Below are positions 10,711-23,690 of a stretch of 64,000 nt of DNA, piece after piece; within the stretch, counting starts at the first letter, position 1; each line of letters opens with the position of its first letter. Origin of the DNA: Parascedosporium putredinis (Eukaryota > Ascomycota > Sordariomycetes > Microascales > Microascaceae); the NCBI GenBank assembly GCA_949357655.1, contig CASHTG010000009.1, positions 868,001-932,000 on the forward strand, in the 5' to 3' direction. Under the pieces are notes generated by a model. That model saw nothing but the letters and a program-made list of their open reading frames with translations. It was not told where the DNA came from and searched no databases. Position numbers and translations under genes: made by a program.

Positions 10711-13700
10711 TCACCTCACCGTCCCGCTCCGGCTCCTCGACCCCGCTGCCGCCACCTGCCTAGCCTCTAGTTGACCCAGCAGCGTAGTCCCCTGCGGAGG
10801 CAGCGGCGGCATCGGCTCTTCATCCCCGCGCGCCCTCCTCGCCGCCCGATACCGCGACGAGCTGGACGCGACCGATTGGCTGCGCTCCAGCTGGCCCAAG
10901 AGCGTCTCGCCCTGCGGGTGCCTTACAAACGGGCCCTCCCTGCTCTGTTGCTGGTGCTGGTGCTGGTGCTGGGGCGCGTAGTGGTTGCGGGCCGAGGACG
11001 ACGCCGCCGAGGGGCTCTCGCCCGCGCCGTGCTAGACGAGCGGGATGTCGACGACGGAGACGGGCCGTACTTTTCCGGCGGGCGACCACCCGTGGCGAGA
11101 TCCACGAGGGTACTCCCACGGGCGCGCGCACGGCGTTGCCCACGCGCACTTGGTTCCTCCACGAGGGGCGGGTTCCTCGGGGTTATCGTGGAAATCGAGC
11201 AGAGGCTTAGGCATGCCCGGGGGCGGCGACACGTCGTGCGGCGCGGTCCTGCGCGCGCCCGAAACCGTGCGCGTCGTCCGCACCGATGCCGAGGACTGCT
11301 CGCCCGGGCCGCGGGGCGACGCTGGCTGCGCTGGCGGCTCGCGTCTGCCGTGGTGGGCCGGTAGCGTGATTCTCCGCGGCGGAGGGCCGTGGAGTCCACG
11401 GGCGCGGGGAGAGGGGATGCGACTGCTCGTGCGCGGCCGAGGGAATGCTGTTGACCAGGCTGGGTCCCTCGGTAAAGGTCCGTCTTCGTCGATGGAGGCG
11501 CGGCGGCGCTGCGTGCCTGTGCGTCGTAGCTGTTCCTGCTTGCGTTCCTCGTACCCTTGGCCGAGGAGGCCTTTGGCGTCAAAGTCGGGCGTGGGCGTGA
11601 GGTCTACGAGGGTTCCCGGGGTCCGCCGCGCATGGAGGCGGCTCGACCCTGCTCGTGGTCTGGCGCAGGCTTCCCTTGGAGAGGCGCTTGCGAGGCGTCG
11701 AGCCGTGAGGGGGAATCAGCCGCAGCCGCGGCCGCGGCAGCGGGGTCTGACGCCGTAGGGTCGTCGTACGACTTTTCGAAAATGTCCATGTCCATCAGGG
11801 GCTTGAACGTGCCGATGGCGTAAGGCGTGTCTACCGACTGCCGCGCGCCGTTGCGGCCGACGGATCGCTGCGAGGCCTTGCGCCCGACGCTGGGCGGATC
11901 GGCCTCCAGCTTGCGGTTGACGAGGTACCAGCTTCTCCACCCGTGCACCTGCTCGCGGAACAGGCGGGCCATGCGCGAGTCGTCGGTGCAGAAGAAGTGC
12001 ACAAAGTTCTCGCCGTTGGGGAAGACGTGGGACTTTTGCTGGCTCTTGACGGCGTAGCAGTACTTGCGCGGGGCTTCAGCACCTTTTTGACCTGGTGCTC
12101 GGTGGGCGTGTACAGGTCAAAGTCGGACAAGTGGCACAGGGAAACCGAGTCCTTGTCCGAGGGCTGGGCGCCGGGCTTCTTGGCGGCAAAGATCTGGCCC
12201 GTGTCGAGCAGGGTGATGACGCGCTTGGTCCACTTGCCCACGCGCGCACAGTGGTACATTTGCAGGGTGAAAGCGTAAGGGGGCTCGTAGGTGCGGGGCA
12301 CGGAAACGGATTCGAGCAGCTCCGGGTTGTCGGGGACGGGGTCGGCCCCGTCGGGGTGCTGGTGATTCCGGCGGGTAGGACGACGAGCGCATTCAGACTA
12401 TCGCGGTCCCACGAGTTCATGACGTCGCGTACGAGCTCATAACGGCGTAGGCGGCGCTCAAGTCCATATTGGAGATAGGACTCGACGACTATGGAGGACT
12501 CGGGTCGTATGCGATGGGTGATAAGGTTTGCGGCGGAGTGTAGGATATCGACGGGCGTCGTCGTGGGCGTAATAGGGAGGGTAATGGAGGAATTCATGCA
12601 CCGGACAACAACGCGCTGTAGAAGAAGAGACAAAATATGCAGGTTAGCCTAACAGTCAAATGTACGCAAGGACAGGGAGGAGGGGAGGGGTAAGGGGGTT
12701 CAGGTAATCTTGCACGCACTCGTTCGGCAGAATTGCTGGCGCTCACAGGCGCATCAATCTGGGGTACCACACCCCTGCCACCCGCCTCGATAAAGCGCGG
12801 GAAGCGGCGGGGCGACCCAGTTGCGGAGTTTCGGGGGCGCGCCCTGGAGAGGCGGGCGCGGCGGAGACTAGGTCGCCCTTTCGACTCCTAGAGAGGAAGG
12901 CAAAGATGGGACTCTTGATCTTGGACTTGGGCGACATTGGTGCGGCGTCATCGTGGTGTTGGTGATCGGCGTCGCGATGCGTCCCGCCAAAGCTGGTCGG
13001 GGCATCGACCCAGCGTGTGGTGGAAGTGGTCATGTTTTTGGGGCGAGAGTAGGGCTGATAGTTGGAGAGGAGGTTATCGGTAGAATAAGAGGCGGGGGCA
13101 GTGACAATCGTGGCCCTTGTCGCCGTCGTCGTCGTTGGCGTTGTCGTTGTCGCTGTCGCGGCGGCTCCCGTGGTGCGTTCGGCGAACGACTTTGCCGAGT
13201 CGAGGGTGCGCAGGGTAAGGGCCTTGCGCAGGGAGAGATCGAGATCGTCGTCGTCCTGGTTGGCGGCTGCGACGGCGGCGGCGATGGCGTCGTGGTTGAC
13301 GCTAGAGATGGGTGAGTGGCAGACGACGTCTGAACTGTTTTCGTCGCCGCCACGGAAAGGCGCCGGGCTGTGAACAAGGTCGAGGTGGTGGGGGAAAGAT
13401 TTCAGGCCTCGTGCAGAATTCACGACGGGTGCGCCTCGGTCGCTTTTCTGTCGCGGGACAAGAGGATCTGCGGATCGCGTGACGATGGAGTTTAAATTGG
13501 CATTTGGCCACTGGTCAGGGTAATAAGGGCCCGCCGCCTACCACGGCGCGGCGCGGAAGTGGCAGGGGTGGGACTGGTGGGAGCGAGGAGGGCGATGGAG
13601 GGTTGTATTGGTCGAGGCCGGCGTGGTGGCGGGTGCGTTGGTTGGTGGACTTGTAATTAATAGTATTAGGGAAAAGTTCTTGGGGGAGCCTCTGGGCCAC

Positions 13701-14902
13701 AGGCTGCGGTACCAGTACCGGTAATAATAGTACCAGTGCTCGAAATCTCAATCGGGGAGAGCGCTGCCTGTACCGCGAGGGCTTCTTGCGCAGGGTTTTC
13801 AAGACGGTCGCCGAGGACGCGGCACCATCAATTGTTGAGGCGGCGTGGGGAGACGGAAGGTCTGCGGCACTGTACGAGCTAAGGGCGGTTGGGATTTTGA
13901 ATCGGGCGGCGGTGAGGGTGGAGGGAAAGGGAAAGTCGGCCGGCGTCGGTGAGGGCGAGGGTGAGACCGACGGCGAGGGTGAGGTTGAGGTTGAGGCGGA
14001 GAGGGAGGAGAGAGCGCTAGCGGGTATTAGGGCATTTCCATTGCTATTTGCCTTGGCATTGGCACTGGGGCTGGGAGGAGTGGGAGGATCGGCTCGGTAA
14101 TTGTTCCTCTGGCGTCCTTCAAAGCGCTGCTGCTGCTGCTGCTCCTGCTGCTGCTGTGGGTGCTGCTGGTCTGCCTCTGCCGGGCTCTGCTGGTCGGCTG
14201 GCGGCGTGGATGGGGCGGCTGGGATGTGCGTATGCGTCGGGTGGCGCCCCGATCGATGATTCTTGTACCGGGAAAGCGAAGCGGGAGCTGAGGGAGGGCG
14301 AGGGCAAGGGCGTGATGAAGGGCGTGGACGAGGGCGAATTGGCGTGGGAGTTGGCGCGGGAGGTGACGATGTTGTTGTGCTGCTGCTGCTGCTGCTGCTG
14401 CGAAAACTGCGAAAACTGCTGGTGTTGCTGCTTCGCTGGTTTGAGTGCTGAAAAAATGTTGTCTTCGTCCCATTCCAGCTCGAGGTTGGTTTCACCACGA
14501 GTCGCGGGGCGTCGTCGTGCCCCGTAAGTACCGTCGTCAGCACTGAGACTGATTGTCTGCGGGAATCCGTCAGGGCTTCGGACCCCACCATCAGGAACTT
14601 GAAGGGTGGCATCAGCCCGATCCTGCCAATTTGGGCCACTGACAGCGACGCCTATTTCGGTCTGTGGGCTCGTCGCCGCTGCAGGTCCCCGCAAGGAGCA
14701 AGGGCGCCAGCCCCTCATTGGTGTAGCTGGGGCTGGTGCTGGGGCTGTTGGTGCTGCCGTAAGTGTTGGGGTTGGCGCCTTCCACTTCCGCTTCCGCTTC
14801 TATTTCCATTTTGCTTGGTATCCTCCCCACGCTTGCCATTTTCCTCGGTCGCGCATTCCAAGAATGCTCGCCTCCACGCTCCGTCAAGTTTAGCTCAATC
14901 AT
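10711..14902 (-). CDS. RA-PH domain protein (MRL/RIAM-like), large and low-complexity
   Basis: A start at 14902 (MIELNLTERGGEH) leads into a long Ser/Pro/Gln-rich disordered region. An intron at 12616-12719 joins ISASN-like sequence ending SASNSAER to RVVVRCMNSSITLPITPTT. That begins a Ras-association-like domain (VESYLQYGLERRLRRYE, MNSWDRDSLNAL). A PH domain follows (MYHCARVGKWTKRVITLLDT, SVSLCHLSDFDLYTPT, HFFCTDDSRMARLF, GWRSWYLVNRK). The C-terminal tail twice shows PQG-x-TLLGQLE and ends at 10711. The RA-PH order matches animal Mig10/RIAM/lamellipodin proteins, which link Ras-family GTPases to actin. A polarity or signalling role here is inference. At least five frame breaks occur (for example near 12070 and 12368), mostly at short G/C runs. 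Domain identity is secure, but the exact start, further introns in the N-terminal half and the tail are not. Confidence 0.8.
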
Positions 14903-17900
14903 TTGGGCAAATTTAGTTGCGCGCTGAGAATATTTTTTTCTCTCTCTTCTTCTTCTTCTTCTTCACCTCTGGGGTTCCCTTTGCAGTTGTTCCCCGGGTT
15001 TCGTCTTGGAATGTCACGTTCCACGATGTGACGCTGTCGAAATTAAAGCAGGGTCCTTGACGGGTCTTGCGAAATCTCCCTGCACACCTTACGGCGCCAC
15101 CATTGGCCTGCTTCACAAAGGAGCCCCTTGTTCTTTCGGACGAATCTTGGGATGAGCAACGTCGTTCAGTGTCCTCCCCTGTTGGAGGTGATTTTCGCTC
15201 CCGTTGGATCCTCTTGCTCGGGTTCGAGGCTTGCGCTAAAATCGAGTCGGGTAAGCGGAACTAGTAGTACCAGAAGCCCGAAGTGTAATTAATACTTCGT
15301 AATACAACTTTTTCGAGATCGGGAATGGACTGCGAGTCTAGATGGCGTTTTTTCTTTCTTTCTCCCCCGTCGTCTCGTCGGTGTTCTGTTTTTATCTCAT
15401 CCCTTGCTCGTCGGTGCCGTGACTAGTGTCCACCCTAATCTGACGATGAAGCCTTCCTTGTCGCTTGCAGCCCTGTATGCCCTATGACTGGGAGAGGGTT
15501 GCGCCACGAACAGAGGGCTGAGAGAGGCGATTTTAACACAGTAACGAGAGGGAGGGAGTGGTCAACGTCGACTTTCGAGTCCGGGCTGGCGTCGGTGGCA
15601 GTGGGATTGAGAGTGCGCGCACACGTCGACGATATATCCTTCTGGTTTTCTAAACCCTTTTCTTTTTTCGCTCCTTCTCTTCAGCCCTTGCTCCTATACC
15701 CTTGTGGTCTCTTTCTTTACCCTTTGTGATGATCCTCGTTCGCTACTCAAGACATTTCAATAGGATCTCGGTCGGGAAGATGAACGTGTCTTGGACTGAA
15801 ATGACGGCGATCCAAAATGGGGATGAAGAAGCGGGGAGGTCCTTTGCAGCGAGCCGTCGCGGTAGGTAGAAAAAGAAAAGCGAAAAAGCAAAGTACGTGA
15901 TTTTGGGATGTTGGCTCGTTGGTCCACGCGTTCGATAGAAGCAAGTGAGGCTCGGCGAAAAGCAAATCGAGATATTAGAGAAGAGGAAGAGGGTGGCGAC
16001 GAAAAGTACCCAAAAGCAATGTGACGGAAAACGGAAGCTCGACACTCGACTTTTGTCCAGGTCAACCAACCCCAAGGAGGTGTGACGAAGAAGAATACAC
16101 TTAATGTATCAAAGGCATGAAGAAAAATCTACAACCTGGAAGGAAAGCCGAAGGGGGCAATTGGGGGCAAGAGGGATTTGAAAGTCTCGATGCATCAAGA
16201 CCACGTCACAAGGACAAGACAATATGGCCAAAGGGTTCATCACCAGAAGCTTTCCTCTAACACAGGTACTATAGGAAGCGACATCTAAACGACGCAGGGA
16301 AACGGGGTCACCCGTCGCCTCAGAGGCTTAGCGAGGTAATCAACCTCAGGAAAGCTAGGAGAGAGAAGGGTGCGCCCAGAGAGGGTCGATGAAGAGCTGG
16401 CTAAAGGGATAATCTAAGACGGGATATTACCCATCACACATACACACGCTCCGCTCGCTGGCTCACTCGCTCGCTCCTCCAACGATCCGCGAAGCACACT
16501 CGGCCGCCCCCTCGCTATTTCTGTGACCTGGATACGTCCCGCAAATCCGCGACCGATGTGAGCGTGCGGTGGCCTGTCCCGTCCGCGCCTCCCACATCTT
16601 CATGAGACATGTCACTACACAGATGGCGAAAAGGGGGACGAGACAGCGTGGGCACCAACCCGCTCGCTTCAGCTCTTTTTTCACCAAGGTTTCAAGAGGG
16701 CCAAAGGGTTGAAAGGGTGCGTGTCAGGACAGAAGAAAAAAACCTAGCCAAGGGCGTCCGATTTCATGGGGTATGTAGTGACGATTCCTTGCCTGTGTAC
16801 GAGGATCTGGGACTGTGTTACTACCCCATTTTGATTTTGCTAGACACCTGCCCACCACCCAAGAGGTTTGACGTACAGTGTTTCTGGGTACTGCGATCTA
16901 TCGACATTGGTGGGCTCTGTCTTGGCGATATAGGCGTCATGATCGTAATACTAAGTGACTGTTTCGTGTCGAGTCGTGTCGTGTCGTGAGGTGATGTGAT
17001 GTGTGCGTGGGGTCGGCGTTGGGGGTTCCTCATGGCCTCTTTCACCCGCTCCTTGGCTCCTTGGCTCCTTGAGCTTTACGCTCTTCACATCGCATAGTCC
17101 CCCATTTTCACCATCCATCGACCCTTGTACCAAGTGCGATTAATTTGACGTCCTCATGCAATTCTCGGCTTTCAGATCGGCCCAGCCTGTCGCTAGTTGA
17201 AGGTGCGTACCGCGGGCAAACACATCGTATCATCGGACCATCCAATGTATCGAAAGTTGTAATAGGCGACACCAGGACACACCTCGCGATAACCGCCGCT
17301 ACTACCGAGGTGATGGGCAATAGTCAATTAATACGCTACAGTACATGGATGGCTTGATTCCCAGACGCCTGGTGCAAAAAGTGAACGGTGCGCGCGAGAT
17401 CCATGATGGATTTGTCCTGGCAAGCTGGGTATCAGATATTTGGCACAACCCTCCCCACAAATGCCCACTCTGGCAGATGAGTTCGCAAAAGGTTGCATCT
17501 TTGGATGCTTTTGTCTCACGCATGTGAGTCGGATTGACGCTGTGCATCCCATCTCCATCTCATCTTCATTAGTACCTACGTCAATCAATTACAAGGGTTA
17601 GATTAGATCAAATGGCAGCTGCAAGAGAAGCTTCTAGCCGTTGAAGAAACAGCAAAGTGATCTCGGCCTCTTTTTTTTTTTTTTTTTTTTTTGGCTCTGA
17701 CTAGCTGCCCGATCGCTATTTTTTTTTCAGGTTTTTCTTTTTCCCGTTGCATGACATGTTCCTTATTGTCCTCGCACGCGCCCGACACTCGAACAGACGA
17801 GCGAGCGAGCTATTTTCAAAAGCGTACCGAGATCCGCCTTCGGCCCGGGCTGGACAGGGAGGCTGTGGGAGTCGGTGGTTTGGATCTCGAGACGCAATTT

Positions 17901-18276
17901 CGCCTGGGGCCCTCGTCACCGCGTGTGAACAGGTATTCCCGCGACATGAATCTCTCCTTTGTATCATTGCGAGCATGGAATATGAAGACAGCGACTACTA
18001 TTGAAGTATTAGACGATGAAAAGAACCCCACAAGGGTCCATCCATCTCGGCGACGACGTGAGGGAGAGCGAAACATTCCAGTCGTCAGCATCGTCGCCCG
18101 TCTCAGACACGCTCATTTCCTTTCGCTTACACGGCCCTCGTGGGCACTTGGCGTAAGCTACCGTCGCGCCCATTTGTCCCGTTCAATCTTTTATGAATTT
18201 CTTTCCTGCGTCCTGCCTCGAATTCTTTTTACTTTTGATTTTTATAATCCTCCCCCTGATCCTTCTTGTAGTCCTA
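14903..18276. other. 3.4 kb intergenic stretch
   Basis: I see no gene. Open frames of up to 198 codons occur (17691-18287, plus strand) but lack motifs or splice support. Simple sequence is common: a CTT-type tract near 14946-14963, CCTTGGCT repeats near 17052-17068, GTGTC-type repeats near 16967-16988 and a run of 22 T residues at 17671-17692. Confidence 0.45.
17671..17692. repeat. Homopolymer T22
   Basis: An uninterrupted run of 22 T residues lies in an intergenic region. It could be the poly(A) scar of a minus-strand insertion, but no element body or target-site duplication is visible beside it. Confidence 0.9.
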
Positions 18277-19684
18277 TCACTTCCTAAATCGAAGCTCACT
18301 TCTCCACCACTCCTCAAACGGGACGGCGTCGACCTTGATACCCAAGTCCTTGAGGGCCTTGGTGCTCAAGTGGCAGTCATACGGCCTCTGGACGCTCGCG
18401 TTGGGATCATTGCCCTCGTCAGCCCGCACTATGTTGTCCGTGGGCAGGCCCATGATGCGCGCAAAGAGCTCGCAGATCTGGTACTTGGTCGTGCGCTCCT
18501 CGCTTGAGAACTGGAGGATCCGGGGAAGCGCCGACTTGTCCTCGGTCGCGAGATACTTTGTCGCGACGTCTAAAAGAAACCAAGGGTTAGCAAGAAGAGA
18601 GCTAGGGGTGGTACATATGTCGGTCGACATGTGACGATATGGACATAAACAAGAACAAGGGGGTGGTTAATTGCTCGGATCGCGGTAGCCGCGTAGCTAG
18701 CGAGCAAGGACGGGGGATAGCATCTTGGAGTGTCATCGTGAACGCTACGTACCAGCCACAACCCTCGCCACATCCTCCGTGTTGGTCGGATACCTCACAG
18801 ACCAATTATCCATCTTCGTCTGCTTCCCCTGCTGGCCCGCCCACACGGCGTTGAGGAGCACATTGACGGCGCTCTCCTCAGGCACCTCGGCCGCGCCATA
18901 CAGCACGGGGACGCGCAGCACCACGCCCCACCCTTGCTTCCCCGCCGCCTTAAACTCTTCCAGCGCCGCCTTTTCCCCTCGAGCTTCGTCTCCCGTACAG
19001 GTTCGTGGGCGAGGGCACGGCGTCGGCCTCGTAGGGGCCTCGCCTTCGCGGCCCGCGAACACGTAGTCTGTCGAGATGTAGATGAGCAGGATGGACCGGG
19101 CGGCGCAGAGCCGGGCGAGGGTGCGCGTGGCGGCGATGTTGAGCGCGCGCGTGCCCTCGGGGTCCTTGTCGACCTTGTCGGGGAAGCGATTGGCTGCGCC
19201 TGGGTGTGGTACGGAGGGGGTTAGTCGTGCTTTTGCTCTCGAAACGATGTGGGAGTTGGGCGATTCTCAGGAATAGGCTTACTGTGTACCACGACTTGGG
19301 GTCTTTTTGTTTCGTTTCCAACGTCACTGATTAGCGTGGTTTGCTTGAAGGAGAGCAGGGCCTCTTTTTTTCTTGGGAGGATCCGAAGGGGTGGTAAACG
19401 CTAGAGGGGGACAGGAACGGCCAATACTTTGTCGAAAAGGCTAAAGAGGAGCTTGTCTCGAAGATGGAGAGGTGTAAGGGACGAACAAGGACCTACTTCA
19501 CGCTGTCCAGTGAGGCTTCCACCTCTGCTTCCTTGCCCAAGTCAACGCGGAGGACAGTCGCCCCATCCGCCCTGCTTAGCCCCGATCCCTTGACGGTCCA
19601 GTCCCTTCCCGGATCCTGGAACCGCTTTACGATCTGCCTGCCCAGCAGACCCGTAGCGCCGGTGACAAAAGCTGTCTGCGTCAT
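18277..19684 (-). CDS. RmlD/MAT2B-like NAD(P)-dependent reductase (extended SDR)
   Basis: The ATG at 19684 gives MTQTAFVTGATGLLGRQIV, with the Rossmann motif GATGLLG. Exons are 19684-19497, a 20-base microexon 19283-19302, 19199-18753 and 18569-18277. All join in phase, giving about 316 residues. The active-site-type YISTDYVF and the LYGETKLEGE-like motif identify the RmlD_sub_bind family. This family includes dTDP-4-dehydrorhamnose reductase and the regulatory beta subunit of methionine adenosyltransferase (MAT2B). Most fungal members are annotated as MAT2B-like or as uncharacterised reductases, and I cannot choose between them. Three single-base losses cluster in exon 3 at C/G runs (19034-19037, 18992-18994, 18975-18978). 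Restoring one base at each re-joins the standard motif order. Confidence 0.88.
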
Positions 19685-20618
19685 GGTGAATTTGAGTCGT
19701 TCCGCGGAGTGGTTCTGTTCTTGATTAGAGGGGGAAAAAAACAAAAGGGACCTTGAGCTGTCTGAAGGTGGGGTGCTAAACAGCAGGAGCTTGTAACTGT
19801 CTTGGGGAGAGAAGTCGTTTCTTTCTCTAGCGCTTGAGCTTTCAACTATTACCCGCTAGTAGGGTAGACTGCCGATGGGAGAAAAAAGAACAAGGCCTGT
19901 GCTGGCTTCTCTCGCAAGGACTTTCGAGCTCTGGGCTTGACGGTCCCACCAACGCACTGCGTCATCTGCTCGGGAAGGGTGGGGTGGCTGTTCCTGTGGT
20001 GAGGGACCAAGGAGGGGCATCTTCCTATTATTAGAAACACTCGCTACTTGCATAACAATCGATTCTGTGTTGGTCGGCCACCCTCTGCCTCGAAGAGAGT
20101 TTGAAACTGGAGAAAGTCAATCCCATAGGGAAAGACACTTCTATCCACCGGGAAAAGAAAGAGGTCTCGTGAGAAAACGGAGAAAGAAGCGAGTGTTGGA
20201 ATAGGAACGGGGCACGTTCAGAATCACTGATGGAACCTTCATCAAGCATCACCCTACGCCAAAATGGCATCCATCATTCCCCGCGATTGATAGTGTCAAG
20301 GTTGGGACCGGCGGCCTTAACTGGAGAGAAGGGGGTTTTGTTCTGATTATCGAAAAATTCCACGGACGTGGATACGTTGAGAGCGGACTTATAGTTTGAC
20401 AACGGAAAAAGTGTTCTATTTGTTCAATTTTATCAGGGCAACCATGGCCTTGCTCATGTGTATAGGCGTACTCATAGGCCCGGCGCCTCTCTCTCACTCA
20501 CAAGGGCGAAGAAAACGAAAACAGCACTTGTTGAGTGAATCATAATGTCCATTGATAGTTGTTCTCAGCAGCTAAACTGGCACCGTCCCTCTTAACCTCT
20601 CCACGTATTCATTGTTGT
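19685..20618. other. Intergenic between the reductase and glucosidase II genes
   Basis: No gene is recognisable. The segment contains the promoter of the minus-strand reductase gene and the 3' flank of the minus-strand glucosidase II gene. Confidence 0.5.
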
Positions 20619-23600
20619 TTACAAAACCTTGACGGTAAAGTCCTCGCCAATCGCGGCACCCACTCGCCCCACAACGGCAAACGACGTCTTGCTCCCCTTG
20701 CCCTTGACGTACTTGACGGGCGCCGTCCACGTCTTGCCCGCCGAAGTCACCTCCACCTCCTTCGTATCCCACGACGCCGGCGCGCCCACAATCACAATCT
20801 TGTCCACGGCCACGTCCTTCATCTGCTTCATCCACGCGCCCGGGCGGACCGACTTGGCCGCGCGGCCCTCGGCGTCCACCGACGTGATGGCGTCGCCCTC
20901 GAGGGCGAACCGCCGGTAAATGTACTGGCCCTTTCGTAGTCGAACGAGTCGCCGTCGTCGACGTAGAGCTCGCCCTCGGCGGTCCCGGCCTTGGACACCG
21001 AGATCACGAGGGTATAGTCGTCGAAGCGCTGCAGCGCGCTGGAGCGGCGCGGCGTGTCGCGGCGCGGGAAGATGTGGCCGCCGCGCATGAGGATGGGGAT
21101 GTGCTCGAGGGGCGCGTCGACGGTGAGCGTCTGCGCCTTCTTGGTCGGGAGGGTGTCGTAGGTGAAGTAATCATAATACACCTCGTCGTCGGGAATGTAG
21201 ATGTCGGCCGTGACCTTGTCCTTTTCCACCACGGGCTTGACGAGCAGGCCGGTGCTGCCCACGAAGAGCTGGTCGTCGACGGCGAAGCCCGCCTCCTCGG
21301 ACGGGTGCGTCCAGTACATGGGCCGCACGATGGGGCTGCCGTCGCGGTGGGCGTGGAAGAAGGCCGTGTACCAGGCCGGGAGCAGGCTGTAGCGCAGGCG
21401 CAGCGCCGACGCGATAATCGTCTTGTGCGGCTCCGGGGCGAGGTAGGGCTCGCGGCGCCGGGCGTCGATGTGGGCGTGGCCGCGGAAGAAGGGGTAGAAG
21501 GCGCCCGACTGATACCAGCGGGTCTGGAGATCGATGTCCGGGTTGCCGAAGAAGCCGCCCACGTCGGCGCCCGCAAAGGGGAAACCGGCGATGCCCTGGC
21601 TCAGGATCATGGGCACGGCGGCGCCGAGGTGCTCCCACGAGGCCTGGTTGTCGCCCGTCCACATGGCGCCGAAGCGCTGGGAGCCGGCGTAGAAGGCGCG
21701 GGTGAGGACAAAGGGCCGGCGGAGCTCGCCCGACTTGCGGGACAGCAGCGCCTGGTAGGTGGCGTTGTGGAAGGTCATGCCCATGAGGTTGTGCACGTCG
21801 CGGTGCTCCCAGTCGCCGTGGTGGAGGTTGTCCTTGGGCATGGTGGTCTCGGGCCCGTTGAAGACGGAGGGCTCGTTCATGTCGTTCCACACAAACGTGT
21901 TCTCGCGCGTGCCCAGGAAGCTGCTGTACTTGAACAGGCTCTTCCACCAGTCGATCGCCGCCGGGTTGAAGCTGTCGATCCAGTGCGACGAGCCGGGCCA
22001 GCACCAGCCGTCAAAGATCTTGGCCTCCTTGTTCTTGACCGCCAGGTCCTTGTCCTTGAGCTCCGCCACGACGGGGTAGTCGTTGGTGTTCTTGATGTGC
22101 GGGTCGATGATGGTGACGAGCTTGCGGCCCTCCTTGTCCAGCGTCTCGCCCATGCCGATGGGGTCCACAAACATGTCCTTGTCAAAGGTGAAGTACTTCT
22201 TCTCCTCCGTGTACTCGATATCGAGCCAGATGACGTCGTAGGGCATGCCGGCCTTGTCCATCTTGCGGTTGACGTCCTTGACGTCGTCGTCCGACACGTA
22301 GTTCCAGCGGCACTGGTGGTAGCCGAGGGCAAACTCTGGGGCATGGCCGTCGTGCCCGTCAGGCCCGAGTAGATCTTGGTAATGTCCGCGGGGGTGGGGC
22401 CGAGCAGGACAAAGACGTCCAAGAGCCCGCTCTCGGAGATCCAGTGGGTGCTGGTGCTGGTCCTGTCGTGGGCGCCGAGCGCGTTGGGGTTTGCCGCGTT
22501 CTTGTGCTTGGTCACGTCCACCCACGTCTCGGCCGCGTTGAGCCAGAAGACGGCGACGGTCGAGTCCTTGCGGTGCGCGTGCATCAGCGGGATGGACCCG
22601 TAGAGCGTCATGGGGCTGTCGAGGATGTACTCGAACACGTCGAGGTTGTACATCCGGTAGGGCTCCGAGTAGTGACCCTCCTCGCGGCCACGCGTCTCCT
22701 TGAGCGAGAGCGAGGTGGCGTGCGAGGGGATGCCAAAGACGTGGCTGTAGCCCGAAAACGTGATATCGAGCGCTACGCTCTCGGGACCTCTCGTCTTGGA
22801 GTCGGTATTGCCGCCAAACGTCTCATCCCACCACGTGCTTTCGTCCACGCCCTTGTCCCCCTCGGGCGGTGCCGCGCTCTCGTTATTCTCCTCGCCCTCC
22901 TTCTTCTCGGGCTCGGGCTTGTCGACCTTGGCCCGCCAGTGCTCCACGTTGAGCCAGCCCTTATCGTTGAACTTGACCTGGGAGACGCCGTCGCGCTTAA
23001 AGTCGACGGAAAAGGGGTCGAACTTGACGTGAGCCTCGTACTGCGTCGCGCCGTACTGAACAACGAGCCCGTGGGCGTCCTGCGAGGTGACCTTGGCTTC
23101 CTTGTCGAGTGTCGTGCCGCCGACGATGGCCAGCTTCTCCACCTCGTTGTATCGCTCCTGCGCACGTTGCCCTCGTGGCGGAGGACAATGTCCTTCTTCT
23201 GGCGCCTTTCCTCGTCGACGGTCACGCGGGCGGCGCCGGAGGCGAGGAAGGACACGGTCAGGGGCAGGCGGACGGACTCGGCGCCGTCGTCGAGCGATTT
23301 GAGGATGGTGCCCTGGAGCTGGCCGTCCTTGAAGGAGATGGTGTCGGCATGGAGGGCGTACGGGCGGCCCAGGTGGGTCCGGCGGCGGAGACGGAGTCGG
23401 CGTAGTCTCGATTTCGCTTACAGAAGCCAGATTGATGGCACTTCTTGAAGTCATTTTCCTTGACAGCAACTACGCAGTGATAATCCGTGTGGTTAGGATC
23501 AGAGGGATCTTCGTATCTGGCCCTCTGCGGCGTGCATCGAGGCAGACGCCGGGAGAGGAGGAGAGGGGAGAGAGCAGGACTAAGGGGGCAAGAGAAACTT

Positions 23601-23690
23601 ACGGATGGGTGTGAAGAGATAGCTAAACGCTACCAAAAGGCAGACGAGGTTCGACCATGACGATGGCATGGCACGAGGTGAGGACCACAT
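20619..23690 (-). CDS. Glucosidase II alpha subunit, GH31, endoplasmic reticulum
   Basis: The enzyme removes the two inner alpha-1,3-linked glucoses from N-glycans during ER quality control. Exon 1 (23690-23603) encodes an N-terminal signal peptide with the core LVCLLVAFSYLF. The intron 23470-23602 has GTAAGT, a CCTAAC branch site and TAG. Exon 2 opens with AVKENDFKKCHQSGFCKRNR, a signature of this family. The GH31 catalytic region shows WNDMNEPSVFNGPE (nucleophile Asp) and WTGDNQASWEHL (acid/base Asp). Other family motifs are WLDIEYTEEKKYFTFD and YQSGAFYPFFRGHAH. The stop is at 20619, giving about 980 residues, normal for the family. Four apparent one-base losses at short G/C runs break the frame, near 23362, 23160, 22338 and 20929. 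Order and motif content are otherwise complete, so the gene is probably intact. Confidence 0.96.

Noticed and set aside
17671..17692. Poly(A) tail of a retroposed gene (T22 on the plus strand)
   Set aside because: The adjacent sequence has no recognisable coding body and no target-site duplication was seen.
21074..22372. 432-codon open frame on the plus strand
   Set aside because: It is exactly antisense to the GH31 catalytic region of glucosidase II. It consists of Val/Gly/Ala/Arg-rich sequence typical of the complement of a GC-rich gene, with no motif.
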